NCBI RefSeq assembly: GCF_000383915.1
Contig: NZ_KB912942.1
Location: 7,892,470 to 7,956,469, forward strand
DNA: 64,000 bases
DNA from: Amycolatopsis benzoatilytica AK 16/65
Lineage (GTDB): Bacteria > Actinomycetota > Actinomycetes > Mycobacteriales > Pseudonocardiaceae
Reading direction: 5' to 3'
Within the stretch, counting starts at the first letter, position 1; each line of letters opens with the position of its first letter. The translations under genes and the position numbers were made by a program. Below, piece after piece: positions 39,152 through 48,394 of this stretch. The notes beneath the pieces are model-generated. The model had not been told where the DNA came from. It saw only the letters and a list, made by a program, of their open reading frames with translations, and ran no database searches.

Positions 39152-39901
39152 TCAGCGCACGCCCTCTTCGATCGTCTCCAGCAGCCACCGCCGCAGATGT
39201 GCCCCGGTGGACGGCGTGAAGTGCAGCCGGAAGCCGCCGTCCGGCAGGGGGTCGGAGAACGTCAGGTACCGGCCGCCGTCGGTGTCTGCGAAGGTCGCCG
39301 TCGAGACCGGGCGCAGGGTGCCTCGGCCGGGACGCAGCGAGAGTTCCACCGTGCCGTGCCGGTGCAGCGGCCACTGCGAGTATCCGGCCAGCGCGTCCAC
39401 GTCCCGCTTCGACGGCTTCGGCGGTACCTCCGGCGCGCCGGGCGCGCGCCGCGGCGGCGGGGGCTGGGTGATCGCGACTGGGGGGACCGGCAGTGCCGGG
39501 TAGTCCGGGAACATGCTCAGCAGCAGGTCCACCAGCCGCTCGGGGCGGGACTGCCGGAAGCGGATGCCGTCTTCGATCTGCTCCGAGAACACGCCAAGGC
39601 CCTCGCCGATGCAGGCTCGGTACAGCACTGTTCCAGCCGGCAGTTCGGCCGCGCGCACGATGATCAGCACGTCCGGCTTGGTCCAGGCGCGCAGCGTCGC
39701 CTCGACGTCCCGGTCGAGTTTGTCGGCTTCGGCCAGGCCGCGGCCGCGCATCGCCGCCCACGCCTGTTCCGACAGCCGTTTGTGTTCGGTCATCGTCGCG
39801 CCCGCGCTGCGGATCTCGAATGGATGCCACGCCGCGGGCAGTCCGCTGCGCTGCACCGCGACGTCGGTCTCGGTCCAGCTCAGCGAGAATTCCTCTGGCA
39901 A
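39152..39901 (-). CDS. EspG family ESX-secretion-associated protein
   Basis: A 249-residue protein of the EspG type, cytosolic chaperones that bind PE/PPE-like substrates for type VII secretion. Recognised by [33 protein letters not shown] and the late [14 protein letters not shown] region. The best start is TTG 39901, giving the family N-terminus, preceded by GGGACCGGGAC. No ESX, PE or PPE genes are in the window, so it is separated from any cognate system. The 165 bp to the acyl-CoA ligase hold its promoter. Confidence 0.85.
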   Translation of the reverse strand: MPEEFSLSWTETDVAVQRSGLPAAWHPFEIRSAGATMTEHKRLSEQAWAAMRGRGLAEADKLDRDVEATLRAWTKPDVLIIVRAAELPAGTVLYRACIGEGLGVFSEQIEDGIRFRQSRPERLVDLLLSMFPDYPALPVPPVAITQPPPPRRAPGAPEVPPKPSKRDVDALAGYSQWPLHRHGTVELSLRPGRGTLRPVSTATFADTDGGRYLTFSDPLPDGGFRLHFTPSTGAHLRRWLLETIEEGVR

Positions 39902-40066
39902 CGTCCCGGTCCCCTCGTGCGCGAATCTGCCGGCACCGAGCGTAGCGGAATCCGCACCGGGATCAGCCGATCGCGACGTGCGGACACCCCACAACGAGGG
40001 TGGCGGCGGGGTCCGAAATCGGACTTAGACTCAGGCCAGTCGAAGAAGACCGCCACGGGAGGCACC

Positions 40067-41725
40067 ATGCCTGACGCCCCAGCTCTGCCCAGTTACGCCT
40101 CCGGGACGTCCACCGTCCCTCTCCTTGGCGACACGATCGGGGACAATTTCGATCGCACGGTCGCGGCGTTCGGCGATCGGGACGCGCTCGTCGACTGCGA
40201 GGCCGGTGCCCGCTGGAGCTACCGTGAACTGGCCGCCGAGGTCGACACCCTCGCGCACGGGCTGCTCGCGTCCGGCATCGGCAAGGGCGACCGCGTCGGG
40301 ATCTGGTCGCCCAACCGGGCGGAGTGGACGTTCCTGCAATACGCGACGGCGAAGATCGGCGCGATCCTGGTCAACATCAACCCGGCCTACCGGTCGCACG
40401 AACTGCAGTACGTGCTGAACCAGGCGGGCATCCGGATGCTGGTCGCCGCGGACCAGTTCAAGACCTCGGACTACGCGGCGATGATCGAGGAGGTCCGGCC
40501 GAACTGCCCGGGCGTCGAGGCGGTCGTGCTGCTCGGCACTGGCTCCTGGACCGCGCTGATGGAGTCCGGCCGCGACGGCGACCCGGAGCGGCTGCGGCAG
40601 CTGCAGGCCGCGCTGTCCTCGGACGACCCGATCAACATCCAGTACACGTCCGGCACCACTGGCTTCCCCAAGGGCGCCACCCTCAGCCACCACAACATCC
40701 TCAACAACGGCTACTTCGTCGGGGAGCTGTGCAACTACACCGAGGAGGACCGGGTCTGCATCCCGGTGCCCTTCTACCACTGTTTCGGCATGGTGATGGG
40801 CAACCTCGCGTGCACCAGCCGCGGGGCGGCCATGATCATCCCGGCGCCTGCGTTCGACCCGAAGGCCACCCTCGCCGCGGTCGCCGCCGAACGCTGCACC
40901 TCGCTCTACGGCGTGCCGACGATGTTCATCGCCGAGCTGAACCACCCGGACTTCGAGACCTTCGACCTGTCCTCGCTGCGCACCGGCATCATGGCCGGCT
41001 CGCCGTGCCCGGTCGAGGTGATGAAGCAGGTCATCGACCGGATGGGGATGACCGAGGTGTCCATTTGCTACGGCATGACCGAGACGTCGCCGGTGTCCAC
41101 CCAGACCCGCGCGGACGATTCGGTGGAGCGCCGGGTGTCCACCGTCGGCCGGACCGGGCCGCACCTGGAGTCCAAAGTGGTCGATCCGGAGACCGGGCTG
41201 ACCGTGCCCCGGGGCACCCCCGGCGAGCTGTGCACGCGCGGCTACTCGGTGATGCTCGGCTACTGGGAGGAACCGGAGAAGACCGCCGAAGCGATCGACG
41301 CCGCGCGCTGGATGCACACCGGTGATCTCGCGGTGATGGACGACGAGGGCTACGTCAACATCACCGGCCGGATCAAGGACATGGTGATCCGCGGCGGCGA
41401 GAACATCTACCCGCGCGAGATCGAGGAATTCCTCTACACCCACCCGGACGTGCTGGACGCGCAGGTGATCGGCGTGCCGGACGTCAAGTACGGCGAGGAA
41501 CTGATGGCGTGGGTCCGGATGCGCGAAGGCGCGCAGCCGCTGACCGCGGAATCCGTGCGCGAGTTCTGCCAGGGCAAACTCGCGCACTACAAGATCCCGC
41601 GCTACCTCCACGTCGTCGAGGAATTCCCGATGACGGTGACCGGCAAGGTGCGCAAGGTCGAAATGCGCCAGCAGGCGGTGACCCTGCTCGGGCTGGAGGA
41701 GGCGGCCGCACAGAAGCACGCGTGA
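40067..41725 (+). CDS. Acyl-CoA synthetase (AMP-binding)
   Basis: A 552-residue adenylate-forming enzyme that activates a carboxylic acid to its CoA thioester. [11 protein letters not shown] (P-loop), [24 protein letters not shown] and the C-terminal lysine region MTVTGKVRK are all present. Full-length similarity suggests a medium- or long-chain fatty acid substrate, but this is not certain. GGGAGG lies 4 nt before the ATG. A hairpin follows 5 bp after the stop. Confidence 0.95.
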   Translation: MPDAPALPSYASGTSTVPLLGDTIGDNFDRTVAAFGDRDALVDCEAGARWSYRELAAEVDTLAHGLLASGIGKGDRVGIWSPNRAEWTFLQYATAKIGAILVNINPAYRSHELQYVLNQAGIRMLVAADQFKTSDYAAMIEEVRPNCPGVEAVVLLGTGSWTALMESGRDGDPERLRQLQAALSSDDPINIQYTSGTTGFPKGATLSHHNILNNGYFVGELCNYTEEDRVCIPVPFYHCFGMVMGNLACTSRGAAMIIPAPAFDPKATLAAVAAERCTSLYGVPTMFIAELNHPDFETFDLSSLRTGIMAGSPCPVEVMKQVIDRMGMTEVSICYGMTETSPVSTQTRADDSVERRVSTVGRTGPHLESKVVDPETGLTVPRGTPGELCTRGYSVMLGYWEEPEKTAEAIDAARWMHTGDLAVMDDEGYVNITGRIKDMVIRGGENIYPREIEEFLYTHPDVLDAQVIGVPDVKYGEELMAWVRMREGAQPLTAESVREFCQGKLAHYKIPRYLHVVEEFPMTVTGKVRKVEMRQQAVTLLGLEEAAAQKHA

Positions 41726-41730
41726 CCGGG

Positions 41731-41759
41731 CGGCGGCCGTCCACTGTGGACGGCCGCCG
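41731..41759. terminator. Bidirectional hairpin between convergent genes
   Basis: CGGCGGCCGTCCAC (41731-41744) and GTGGACGGCCGCCG (41746-41759) are perfectly complementary about a single T; the real loop would be a few bases wider. It sits between the acyl-CoA ligase and the R2-like oxidase gene. Confidence 0.75.
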
Positions 41760-41767
41760 GCACCGGG

Positions 41768-42739
41768 TCAGGCCGAAGCCGCCGCCGCGGCCTCGGCGAG
41801 CGCCTTCGCGTCCTCTTCGCCGAAGGTGTCCTCCAGCTGTTCCGGCGAGTAGTCGAGGTCGATCTGCTCGACCGGCGTGCCGCGCGCGGATTCGATGGCG
41901 CCGAGCCGGCGCTGGGCGCGGTCGGCGGCGTACTGGATCAGTTCCTCCGGGTCGTTGTCGAACGGGACCTCTTCGAACTGGTCCTGCACCCACTGGATCA
42001 TGCCCAGTGCGTGCGGCAGCAGTTCGCCCATCCGCTCCTGGACCGCGTCCCACATCGCGTCGTCCGCGGCGACATGCCGTCGGCAGGTGAAGGTGCCCCA
42101 GGCCATGTGGCGGCGCTCGTCGTCGCCGATGCGACGGACCAGTTCCTGCATGCCCGGCAGGATCTGGTTCTGCGTGCAGATCAGCTGCCACGAGTAGTAG
42201 CCGGTGAGGGCGAGGCTGCCTTCGATGACGTGGTTGTAGGTGACGCTCGCGCGGATCTGGTTGAGCGGGCTGGGATCGTTCTCCAGCGCACGCAGCGACT
42301 GCGGCAGCTCTTCGTAGAAAAGCTTGCGGTAGTGCGGGTTCTCCGCGACGTAGGAGTGCAGGTCGTCGTCCAGTCCTACCGCGTCCATCCAGCGCCGGAA
42401 GACCTCGACGTGCTTGGCTTCCTCGAAGCAGAACTGCGTCAGGTACATCTCGTCGCCGAACCGGCCGGTGGCCGACATCGCCCGCATGAACGGCTGGATG
42501 TCCTCGGTGACCGCCTCTTCGCCCGCGATGAACTGGGCGACGAGGTAGGTGGTGGAACGTTGTTGTTCCGGGGTCAGGCTTTCCCAGCCTTCGCGTTCCT
42601 GGCTGAAGTCCAGGTCCGCCGGGTTCCAGAACTTCTTGTTGCCCTTGACGAACAGGCGCAACGGGAACGAGTCCCAGTTCAGCCCGCCCTTGCGCAGCGA
42701 GGAGAATCCGCTGCGCAGCTCCGGAAGCGTGTCGGTCAT
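41768..42739 (-). CDS. R2-like ligand-binding oxidase (R2lox)
   Basis: A 323-residue ferritin-like di-metal protein of the R2lox type (Mn/Fe cofactor), related to ribonucleotide reductase R2 but binding a fatty-acid-like ligand. Metal ligands by spacing: Glu74, Glu107, His110, Glu173, Glu208, His211. Val77 (E-E-A-V) and Tyr168 (Y-N-H-V-I-E) occupy the positions of the Val-Tyr ether crosslink known in M. tuberculosis Rv0233. The C-terminus is Ala/Glu-rich. The ATG overlaps the TetR stop (ATGA), so it is co-transcribed with its probable regulator. The neighbouring acyl-CoA ligase makes a lipid link plausible. Confidence 0.93.
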   Translation of the reverse strand: MTDTLPELRSGFSSLRKGGLNWDSFPLRLFVKGNKKFWNPADLDFSQEREGWESLTPEQQRSTTYLVAQFIAGEEAVTEDIQPFMRAMSATGRFGDEMYLTQFCFEEAKHVEVFRRWMDAVGLDDDLHSYVAENPHYRKLFYEELPQSLRALENDPSPLNQIRASVTYNHVIEGSLALTGYYSWQLICTQNQILPGMQELVRRIGDDERRHMAWGTFTCRRHVAADDAMWDAVQERMGELLPHALGMIQWVQDQFEEVPFDNDPEELIQYAADRAQRRLGAIESARGTPVEQIDLDYSPEQLEDTFGEEDAKALAEAAAAASA

Positions 42740-43347
42740 GACTGGCCCTCTCGTTTCACTCCATTGTGGACGAATTGGTCGATGGCGGGGGCGAGCACCG
42801 CGAGGATCGAATCCGCGGCCTCGGCGGCGGAATGCGTCGGCAGCACCAGGTGGCTGAGCGACAGCCGGACCACCGTTTCGGCGAGCAGCGCAGCGTTTTC
42901 CGTGGTGAGCCGGGGCTCCAGCTCGAGGTACTGCTGTGCCGCGAGATCGGCGGACGCGGTGAGGATCGGCTCGCCGCGAGAGGTCAGCAGGGGCAGCAGA
43001 TCCTCGCCGGCCTCGGTGCCGAGCGCCGCCGCGATCAGCCGGTTCTCGCGCGCGTGCTCGATCGTGTAGACGACCGCGCCGCGGATGCCCGCGAGCAGGT
43101 TTTCCGCGGCCTCGAACCGGCAGCGGATGCCGTCGAGGAATTCGGCCGCGGTGCGCAACGCGACGGCCTGGGTGAGCGCCGCCTTGCTGCCGAACTCGTT
43201 GTAGACGGTCTGCCGGCTGACCCCGGCCTGGGCGGCCACGTCGGCCATCCGCAGGCCCTGGTGGCCGTGGTCGGGGAGCAGGTCCGCGGCCGCGTCGAGC
43301 AGCGACTCGCGGAGGGAGGCTTTGGTCCGCTCGGTGAAGCTGGTCAC
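42736..43347 (-). CDS. TetR family regulator of the R2lox operon
   Basis: A 203-residue TetR repressor. The N-terminal helix-turn-helix is [20 protein letters not shown]; the C-terminal part is helical and ligand-binding type. It is the first gene of the operon with R2lox, and a perfect 11-bp-arm palindrome lies 8 bp before its GTG start, which argues for autoregulation of the pair. Confidence 0.93.
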   Translation of the reverse strand: MTSFTERTKASLRESLLDAAADLLPDHGHQGLRMADVAAQAGVSRQTVYNEFGSKAALTQAVALRTAAEFLDGIRCRFEAAENLLAGIRGAVVYTIEHARENRLIAAALGTEAGEDLLPLLTSRGEPILTASADLAAQQYLELEPRLTTENAALLAETVVRLSLSHLVLPTHSAAEAADSILAVLAPAIDQFVHNGVKREGQS

Positions 43348-43354
43348 ACCCCGA

Positions 43355-43383
43355 GCTTGACACAGGATGATTCTGTGTCAAGC
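43355..43383. promoter_or_regulatory. TetR operator palindrome
   Basis: GCTTGACACAG (43355-43365) and CTGTGTCAAGC (43373-43383) are perfect inverted arms around GATGATT. The outer arm contains TTGACA, a -35 consensus, on both strands. It lies between the TetR gene (-) and the HAD gene (+). Confidence 0.8.
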
Positions 43384-43453
43384 AGCTTTACCTGGATGGT
43401 GCACGTGTACAGCCATTGCCGGAATTGTCGGAGCGAACCGTTACCGTGTGGCG

Positions 43454-44074
43454 GTGGGCATCACGGTGGGCTTCGACCTCGACATGACTTTGATCGATCC
43501 ACGGCCGGGCATGGCCGCGGTGATGAACGCGCTGGGCGTGGAGACCGGCCTGCCGCTGGACGGCGAAGCGTTCGCGTCGAACCTCGGCCCGCCCCTGGAC
43601 CAGGCCCTGCGCGAGTTCGGTGCACCGGAGGACCGGCTGGTCGAACTCGTCGCGCGGTTCCGCGAGCTGTACCCGACGGTCGTGGTGCCCAGCACGGTCG
43701 CGCTGCCGGGTGCGGCGGAATCGCTGCGGGCGGTACGCGCGGTCGGCGGGCGGACGCTGGTGGTGACCGGGAAATACGGGCCGAACGCGCAGTTGCACGT
43801 GGACGCGCTGGGGTTCGAGGTGGACGAGCTGGTAGGCGAGCTGTGGTCCACGAACAAGGCCGGCGCGCTGATGGAGTTCGGGGCGCGGGCTTACGTGGGC
43901 GACCACCTCGGCGATGTACGCGGCGCACGGGCGGCGGGGGCGGTTTCGGTGGCAGTGGCCACCGGGCCGTGCACGCGGCAGGAACTGGCGGAGGAAGGGG
44001 CGGACGTGGTGTTCGCTTCGCTGACCGAGTTCCCGGAGTGGTTCGCGGAGACGTTCGTGGGGACGGTGGCGTAG
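43454..44074 (+). CDS. HAD family hydrolase
   Basis: A 206-residue HAD phosphatase/phosphoglycolate phosphatase-like protein. Motif I is FDLDMTLID (Asp8, Asp10), motif II VVTGK, and motif IV YVGDHLGDVRGA. TACCGT (43442-43447) ends 6 nt before GTG 43454, so a leaderless start is likely; GTG 43448 is in frame but closer to the -10. Substrate unknown. A terminator immediately follows the stop. Confidence 0.88.
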   Translation: MGITVGFDLDMTLIDPRPGMAAVMNALGVETGLPLDGEAFASNLGPPLDQALREFGAPEDRLVELVARFRELYPTVVVPSTVALPGAAESLRAVRAVGGRTLVVTGKYGPNAQLHVDALGFEVDELVGELWSTNKAGALMEFGARAYVGDHLGDVRGARAAGAVSVAVATGPCTRQELAEEGADVVFASLTEFPEWFAETFVGTVA

Positions 44075-44169
44075 CGGCTGACCTGGCTGCGCGGGAGCGG
44101 AGGCGGTGCCGTTCCCGCGTCCGGCGCAGCCGAGCGGCCGCCGCTCGGCGGGAAGTCGCAGGTCAGCCG
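44075..44169. terminator. Long bidirectional terminator
   Basis: CGGCTGACCTG (44075-44085) pairs with CAGGTCAGCCG (44159-44169), enclosing a second hairpin GCCGAGCGG-CCG-CCGCTCGGC. The right arm includes the stop codon of the membrane protein gene, so one structure serves both convergent genes. Confidence 0.75.
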
Positions 44170-44390
44170 TGCTTGCCCGCGCGGGCCTCCTGAATCAGCG
44201 CGATCAGACCGAGCAGCAGCCCGATCGGCGTGACCACTCCGGCCACCGCGCTCAGCCAGACCGGCAGGTTCTCCAGCCCGGCGGCGAACAGCACGAACAC
44301 CGTGACCACCGCGATCATGCCGATGGCGAACAAACCGATGCCGAGCCGCATCAGGATCGGTTTGCCGGTGTGCTTCGCTGCGTTTTCCAT
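44163..44390 (-). CDS. Small membrane protein with two transmembrane segments
   Basis: A 75-residue protein with two hydrophobic segments (about 16-38 and 45-66) and a basic C-terminus (EARAGKHG). I do not recognise the family. TATCCT ends 7 nt before ATG 44390, with no ribosome binding site, which is the leaderless promoter pattern of this genome and supports the start. It is divergent from the cold-shock gene. Confidence 0.75.
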   Translation of the reverse strand: MENAAKHTGKPILMRLGIGLFAIGMIAVVTVFVLFAAGLENLPVWLSAVAGVVTPIGLLLGLIALIQEARAGKHG

Positions 44391-44522
44391 GGACAAGAGG
44401 ATATCCGGACTATCCGCTTCTCCCCAGCGGCTGTGGCGAGATACGCTTGACGGACGCGCGCCTCGGGTTCGCCCGGGGCGCGTTCGTTGTGACCTGCACA
44501 AGCAGAAGGACTGGTGAGGGAA

Positions 44523-44909
44523 GTGCCGACCGGCAAGGTCAAGTGGTACGACACGGAGAAGGGGTTCGGTTTCGTCACGCAAGATGGCGGTGCCGACGTC
44601 TACATCCGCAAGGCCGCGCTGCCGAAGGGCGTCGAGGGCCTGAAGGCCGGGCAGCGGCTCGAGTTCGGCGTAGCCGACGGCCGGCGCGGGCCGCAGGCGC
44701 TTTCCGTCCGGCTGCTGGACCCGCCGCCGTCGCTTGCCGAGGCTCGGCGGCGGCCGGCGGAGGAGCTGCACGGTCTGATCGAGGACATGATCAAGCTGCT
44801 GGAGCTGAAGGTCCAGCCGGACCTGCGACGCGACCGCTACCCGGATCGTAAGCACACCAAGCAGATCGCGGAGATCATGCGGGCGGTCGCCCGGGACCTC
44901 GATCCCTGA
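44523..44909 (+). CDS. Cold-shock domain protein with C-terminal extension
   Basis: A 128-residue protein. Residues 1-65 are a cold-shock domain with RNP motifs KGFGFV and DVYIRKAAL; the remaining 60 residues are a charged helical extension ([19 protein letters not shown]) not found in classical 67-residue CspA. Position and size match Rv0871 (cspB). GTG 44523 gives the standard PTGKVKWYD start; GTG 44514, preceded by AAGGA, is an alternative adding three residues. Confidence 0.93.
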   Translation: MPTGKVKWYDTEKGFGFVTQDGGADVYIRKAALPKGVEGLKAGQRLEFGVADGRRGPQALSVRLLDPPPSLAEARRRPAEELHGLIEDMIKLLELKVQPDLRRDRYPDRKHTKQIAEIMRAVARDLDP

Positions 44910-44938
44910 TCCGCGACCGGCACCGGCTCCACTGACAT

Positions 44939-44991
44939 TCCGTTAAGGGCCCCTTGCGGGAACTGGATTCCGGCAAGGGGCCCTTAACGGA
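44939..44991. repeat. Inverted repeat copy with compensatory changes
   Basis: CCGTTAAGGG pairs with CCCTTAACGG where the reference has CCGTGAAGGG/CCCTTCACGG: both arms changed together. Inside, GAGGG/CCCTC is changed to GCGGG/CCGGC with one mismatch. It lies 29 bp after the cold-shock gene and 14 bp from the end of the convergent DUF2771 gene. Confidence 0.92.
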
Positions 44992-45005
44992 TCAAGACAG
45001 CGGGG

Positions 45006-45482
45006 TCAGCTGGGCTGGACCTGCAGCGACCACAGCGCGGTCGTGACCGCTTCCGCGTCGTTCGGGTCGCCGGTGCGGCTGACCACTGACGCCTGCGCGA
45101 CCTCGACCACCACGATCTGGTCGTCCTTGGCCGGCGGCCGCGCGGTGTAGGCGTACCGGTCGCGCGAGGTGATGATGTCCTCCATCAGCGGCTGAGGCTG
45201 GCCCTTGCCGTTCAGGTACTGCACCGTCACCTTCCACGGCGTCTCGGCGATTTCCTTCGGCACCGAGATCTGCACCGGCTGGCCGGGCCGCACCTTCAGC
45301 TTGCCGGTCGCGCTGGGATTGGCCGCGCAGACCGCCGTCTTGATGTCGCAGTTGCCGATCGGCGTGACGTTCACGGTGTGCCCGTCGGCGTAGAACGTCA
45401 CCTCGGACGGGCCCGGCCCGGAACAGCCGGCCACCGCGAAACCACCGACTGCCAGCATGGCGATGACCCGGGAACGTCGCAT
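45006..45482 (-). CDS. DUF2771 lipoprotein
   Basis: A 158-residue lipoprotein (signal ending VAGC, Cys20) of the actinobacterial DUF2771 family; the mature part is a beta-rich domain with a Cys pair (GNCDIKTAVC) and VEVAQASVV. Function unknown. TAATCT ends 6 nt before the ATG, overlapping the stop codon of the upstream MFS gene, so it may have its own leaderless promoter. Position matches Rv0875c. Confidence 0.88.
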   Translation of the reverse strand: MRRSRVIAMLAVGGFAVAGCSGPGPSEVTFYADGHTVNVTPIGNCDIKTAVCAANPSATGKLKVRPGQPVQISVPKEIAETPWKVTVQYLNGKGQPQPLMEDIITSRDRYAYTARPPAKDDQIVVVEVAQASVVSRTGDPNDAEAVTTALWSLQVQPS

Positions 45483-45491
45483 GTGCCGAGA

Positions 45492-47531
45492 TTACCGGCG
45501 GCCTCGGCCGGCCCCGGGAGCGGGGAAGCTGCCGGTCGGTTCCGGGTGCAGCGGGCGGTTGCCGCCCAGCCCGGGCACCAGGGAGCCGCCGCGGCGGACC
45601 AGGTAGGTCTGGGCAAGGCCGACGCCGAGCAGGATCGTCACGACCAGGAACCCGATCCAGTACGTCGGAGGCAGCAGCAGCCCGACCGCGCCGCCGAAGC
45701 ACCAGGACAGCTGCAGCACCGTCTCCGAACGCCCGAACGCGGACGCGCGCGACTGCTCCGGCAGGTCTTCCTGGATCACCGCGTCGAGGCTGATCTTCGC
45801 CAGCGCGCTCGCCGTGGCGCCGATCAGGCCGACGATCGCCGCGGTGGCCAGGCCGGGCAGCAGGGTCGCGACCAGGGTGGTCAGCGCGCACGCCGCGACA
45901 CAGCCGACGATCACCTGGTCCGCTGAACCGAAGTGCAGCCGCGAACCCAGCGCGTTGCCGACGAACCCGCCCGCTCCGGCCGCGGCGCCGATCACGCCGA
46001 GCAGCAGCAGTTGCGTGAACGCGCTGTGTCCGGCTCCTTCGGTCTGCGCCTTCACCGCGAACGCGGCGAACATCATCAGGAAACCGGTCAGCACGCGCAC
46101 CGAACCGTTGCCCCACAAGGCGACCACGATGTGCCTGCCCATCGGCTGGCGCTGCCGCTTCTGCTTCGGTTCCGGCCTGGCGGACAGCGACGCGGGCACT
46201 TCGCCCTCGGTCACCTCGACCCACGCCGGGATCCGCATCGACTGGACGGCCGCGGCGACGCAGATCACCGCGGTGAACCAGAGCGCGCCCGACGAGTTGG
46301 TTATGCCGCTCACGCCGCTCGCCAGAGCGCCGAACACGCCACCGGCGACCAGGCCGAACACGGTGATCCGCGCGTTGGTCTTCGACAGCGTGATCTCCGG
46401 CGGCACCACGCGCGGCGTGATCGCCGCCTTCAGCACGGTGAACGACTTCGACAGCACCATCATCCCGAGCGCCGCCGGGTACAGCAGCCAGTCGTCGAAG
46501 TGCAGCGCCATCACGACGGCCATCAGGCCCTGCCCGACCGACGACACGCACATCGCGAGCCGGCGGCCGCGCTGAATGCGGTCCAGCGCCGGCCCGATCA
46601 CCGGTGCGACCAGCGCGAACGGCGCGATCGTGATCAGCAGGTACAGCGCGACCTTGCCCTTGCTCTCGCCGCTGGTGGCGGCGAAGAACAGCGTGTTGGC
46701 CAGCGCGACCGCCATCGCGGCGTCGCTGGCGTAGTTCAGCATCACGGCGTACATCAGCGAGGTGAGGCCGGACTTGTCCGCGCCGTCTGCCTTGGTGGCG
46801 CGCTGGAACGCGCCGATCGCCTGGCCGCTCAGCTGCTTGCTGCGCAGGGCGGCGACCCGCGTGACGGTGAGCTTCTTCGGCAGCTTCGGCACCGAACCCG
46901 CGCCGGGAACGGCCCCGGGCACCGCGGTGGTGCGCACCGCGTCGTCCTGCTCCTCGCCGACGCGCGGTTCGCCCGCGTAACCACCGGTGTCGTATGTCTC
47001 GTAGCCGGCGTTGCCAGGCCGGTCGTCGAACGGCCGCGGGTGCACCGGCTCGGTGCGATTTTCTCGAGGCGGGTACGGCCGGGCGCCCCGCGCGGGCGGC
47101 GGCCGGTGGTTTGCCGGGACCGCGCCGGTCGGCGCCTCGTCGGCGGTCGGCGGGTACGGGGGCACGTCGTCGTAGAACGAGCTGCGCGGCTCCGGCCGTC
47201 CGGGGTAGCCGCGCGGCGGTGAGTATCCGGGCGGCGGTTCCGCCGGGTAGCCGCGCGGCGGTTCGGCGGCGTAGCGCGGCGGTTCCCCGGGACGGCGCGG
47301 CGGTTCCGCCGGGATCCGCTCCGGCCGGGCGCGCGGCGGTTCGGGCGGGTAGTCCGCAGGTCGGCGCTGGTCAACCGCGTGCTCGACCCGGGTCGGCGGG
47401 ATGTCTCGCCACGAGCGGGCCTGCGCGGCGCCGGGCTCCGGGGTCCACCGGCGCTTCTTCCGGCCGTGGCCTTTGCCCGACTGCCCGCCGAGGGGGCTGT
47501 CGGAACCGGAGCGCGAGCCGAAGAGTGCCAC
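45492..47531 (-). CDS. MFS transporter with long disordered N-terminus
   Basis: A 679-residue major facilitator protein. The first ~215 residues are Pro/Arg-rich with repeats of EPPR and RGYP, a disordered cytoplasmic extension; the next ~450 contain about 11-12 membrane segments with DRIQRGRR in the loop 2-3 position. The position matches Rv0876c. Substrate unknown. GTG start with no strong ribosome binding site. Confidence 0.9.
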   Translation of the reverse strand: MALFGSRSGSDSPLGGQSGKGHGRKKRRWTPEPGAAQARSWRDIPPTRVEHAVDQRRPADYPPEPPRARPERIPAEPPRRPGEPPRYAAEPPRGYPAEPPPGYSPPRGYPGRPEPRSSFYDDVPPYPPTADEAPTGAVPANHRPPPARGARPYPPRENRTEPVHPRPFDDRPGNAGYETYDTGGYAGEPRVGEEQDDAVRTTAVPGAVPGAGSVPKLPKKLTVTRVAALRSKQLSGQAIGAFQRATKADGADKSGLTSLMYAVMLNYASDAAMAVALANTLFFAATSGESKGKVALYLLITIAPFALVAPVIGPALDRIQRGRRLAMCVSSVGQGLMAVVMALHFDDWLLYPAALGMMVLSKSFTVLKAAITPRVVPPEITLSKTNARITVFGLVAGGVFGALASGVSGITNSSGALWFTAVICVAAAVQSMRIPAWVEVTEGEVPASLSARPEPKQKRQRQPMGRHIVVALWGNGSVRVLTGFLMMFAAFAVKAQTEGAGHSAFTQLLLLGVIGAAAGAGGFVGNALGSRLHFGSADQVIVGCVAACALTTLVATLLPGLATAAIVGLIGATASALAKISLDAVIQEDLPEQSRASAFGRSETVLQLSWCFGGAVGLLLPPTYWIGFLVVTILLGVGLAQTYLVRRGGSLVPGLGGNRPLHPEPTGSFPAPGAGRGRR

Positions 47532-47581
47532 GGTTCAATCCTGCCTCATCGGGGTCCGGCCCCGCCCGCTCACGTGCCGGT

Positions 47582-48343
47582 TTATCGGTTTTCGGGGACG
47601 AACTTCACGCGGAACGACGACGGCCAGAGCTTCCCGGTCAGCAAGAACTCGTCGGTGCCGGGGATCGCCGCGATGCCGTTCAGCACGTCCTCGCCCGGAC
47701 GGGTCGGCGTGCGGAGCCCGCTCGCGTCGATTTTCGCGGTGATGCGCCCGGTGTTCGCGTCGATGCGCAGGATGGTCCCGGTCTGCCAGACGTTCGCGTA
47801 AACGGTGTCGCCGACGCACTCGAGTTCGTTCAGCTGGTCCTGGCCGACATCGACGGATCCGGTGACCGCAAACGTTTGCGGATCACGAAACGTGAGCATC
47901 GACGACCCGTTGCTCATCACCAGCCGTCCGGACGGCTGGTGGCACAGGCCCCAGCCCTCGCCCTCGTACTGGACCCGGCGCAGCTCGGCGAGCGTCTGGG
48001 AGTCGCGTTCGATGGCGATGCCGTCGCGCCAGGTGAGTTGCCACAGCTTCGGGCCGAGCACGGTGATGCCCTCGGCGAACAGCGGCGAGGGGAGCGCCAC
48101 CTGCTTGGCCGGCGCGCCGCCGGCCGGGCCCGCGGTGAGCGCGGACTGGCCTTCGAGACCACGGCTTTCATACAACGTGGCACCGGAGTACTCGAGCCCT
48201 TCGGTGAACGCGGCCGGGTCGTGCGGCAGGGTTCCGAGCACCTGGACCGTGAGCTGTTCGGGCTGGGCGGGCGCGGCTGGGGTGGCCGCGCAGCCGCCGA
48301 GCAGGGCGGCAGCCACCAGCGGCCAGACGATCAGGGTTCGCAC
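47582..48343 (-). CDS. Glutaminyl-peptide cyclotransferase (lipoprotein)
   Basis: A 253-residue secreted glutamine cyclotransferase of the five-bladed beta-propeller type, which converts N-terminal Gln to pyroglutamate. LGGC (Cys20) is the lipobox. FTEGLEYSGATLYESRGLEG, NELECVGDTVYANVWQTGTI and VLNGIAAIPGTDEFLLTGK are family hallmarks. The start GTG at 48343 gives a normal signal peptide. Divergent from the DUF3027 gene by 51 bp. Confidence 0.93.
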   Translation of the reverse strand: MRTLIVWPLVAAALLGGCAATPAAPAQPEQLTVQVLGTLPHDPAAFTEGLEYSGATLYESRGLEGQSALTAGPAGGAPAKQVALPSPLFAEGITVLGPKLWQLTWRDGIAIERDSQTLAELRRVQYEGEGWGLCHQPSGRLVMSNGSSMLTFRDPQTFAVTGSVDVGQDQLNELECVGDTVYANVWQTGTILRIDANTGRITAKIDASGLRTPTRPGEDVLNGIAAIPGTDEFLLTGKLWPSSFRVKFVPENR

Positions 48344-48394
48344 AAGGAACAGCCTGGCACGGGCGGCGCGGATGCGTGCGGCACAATTGGGGGT

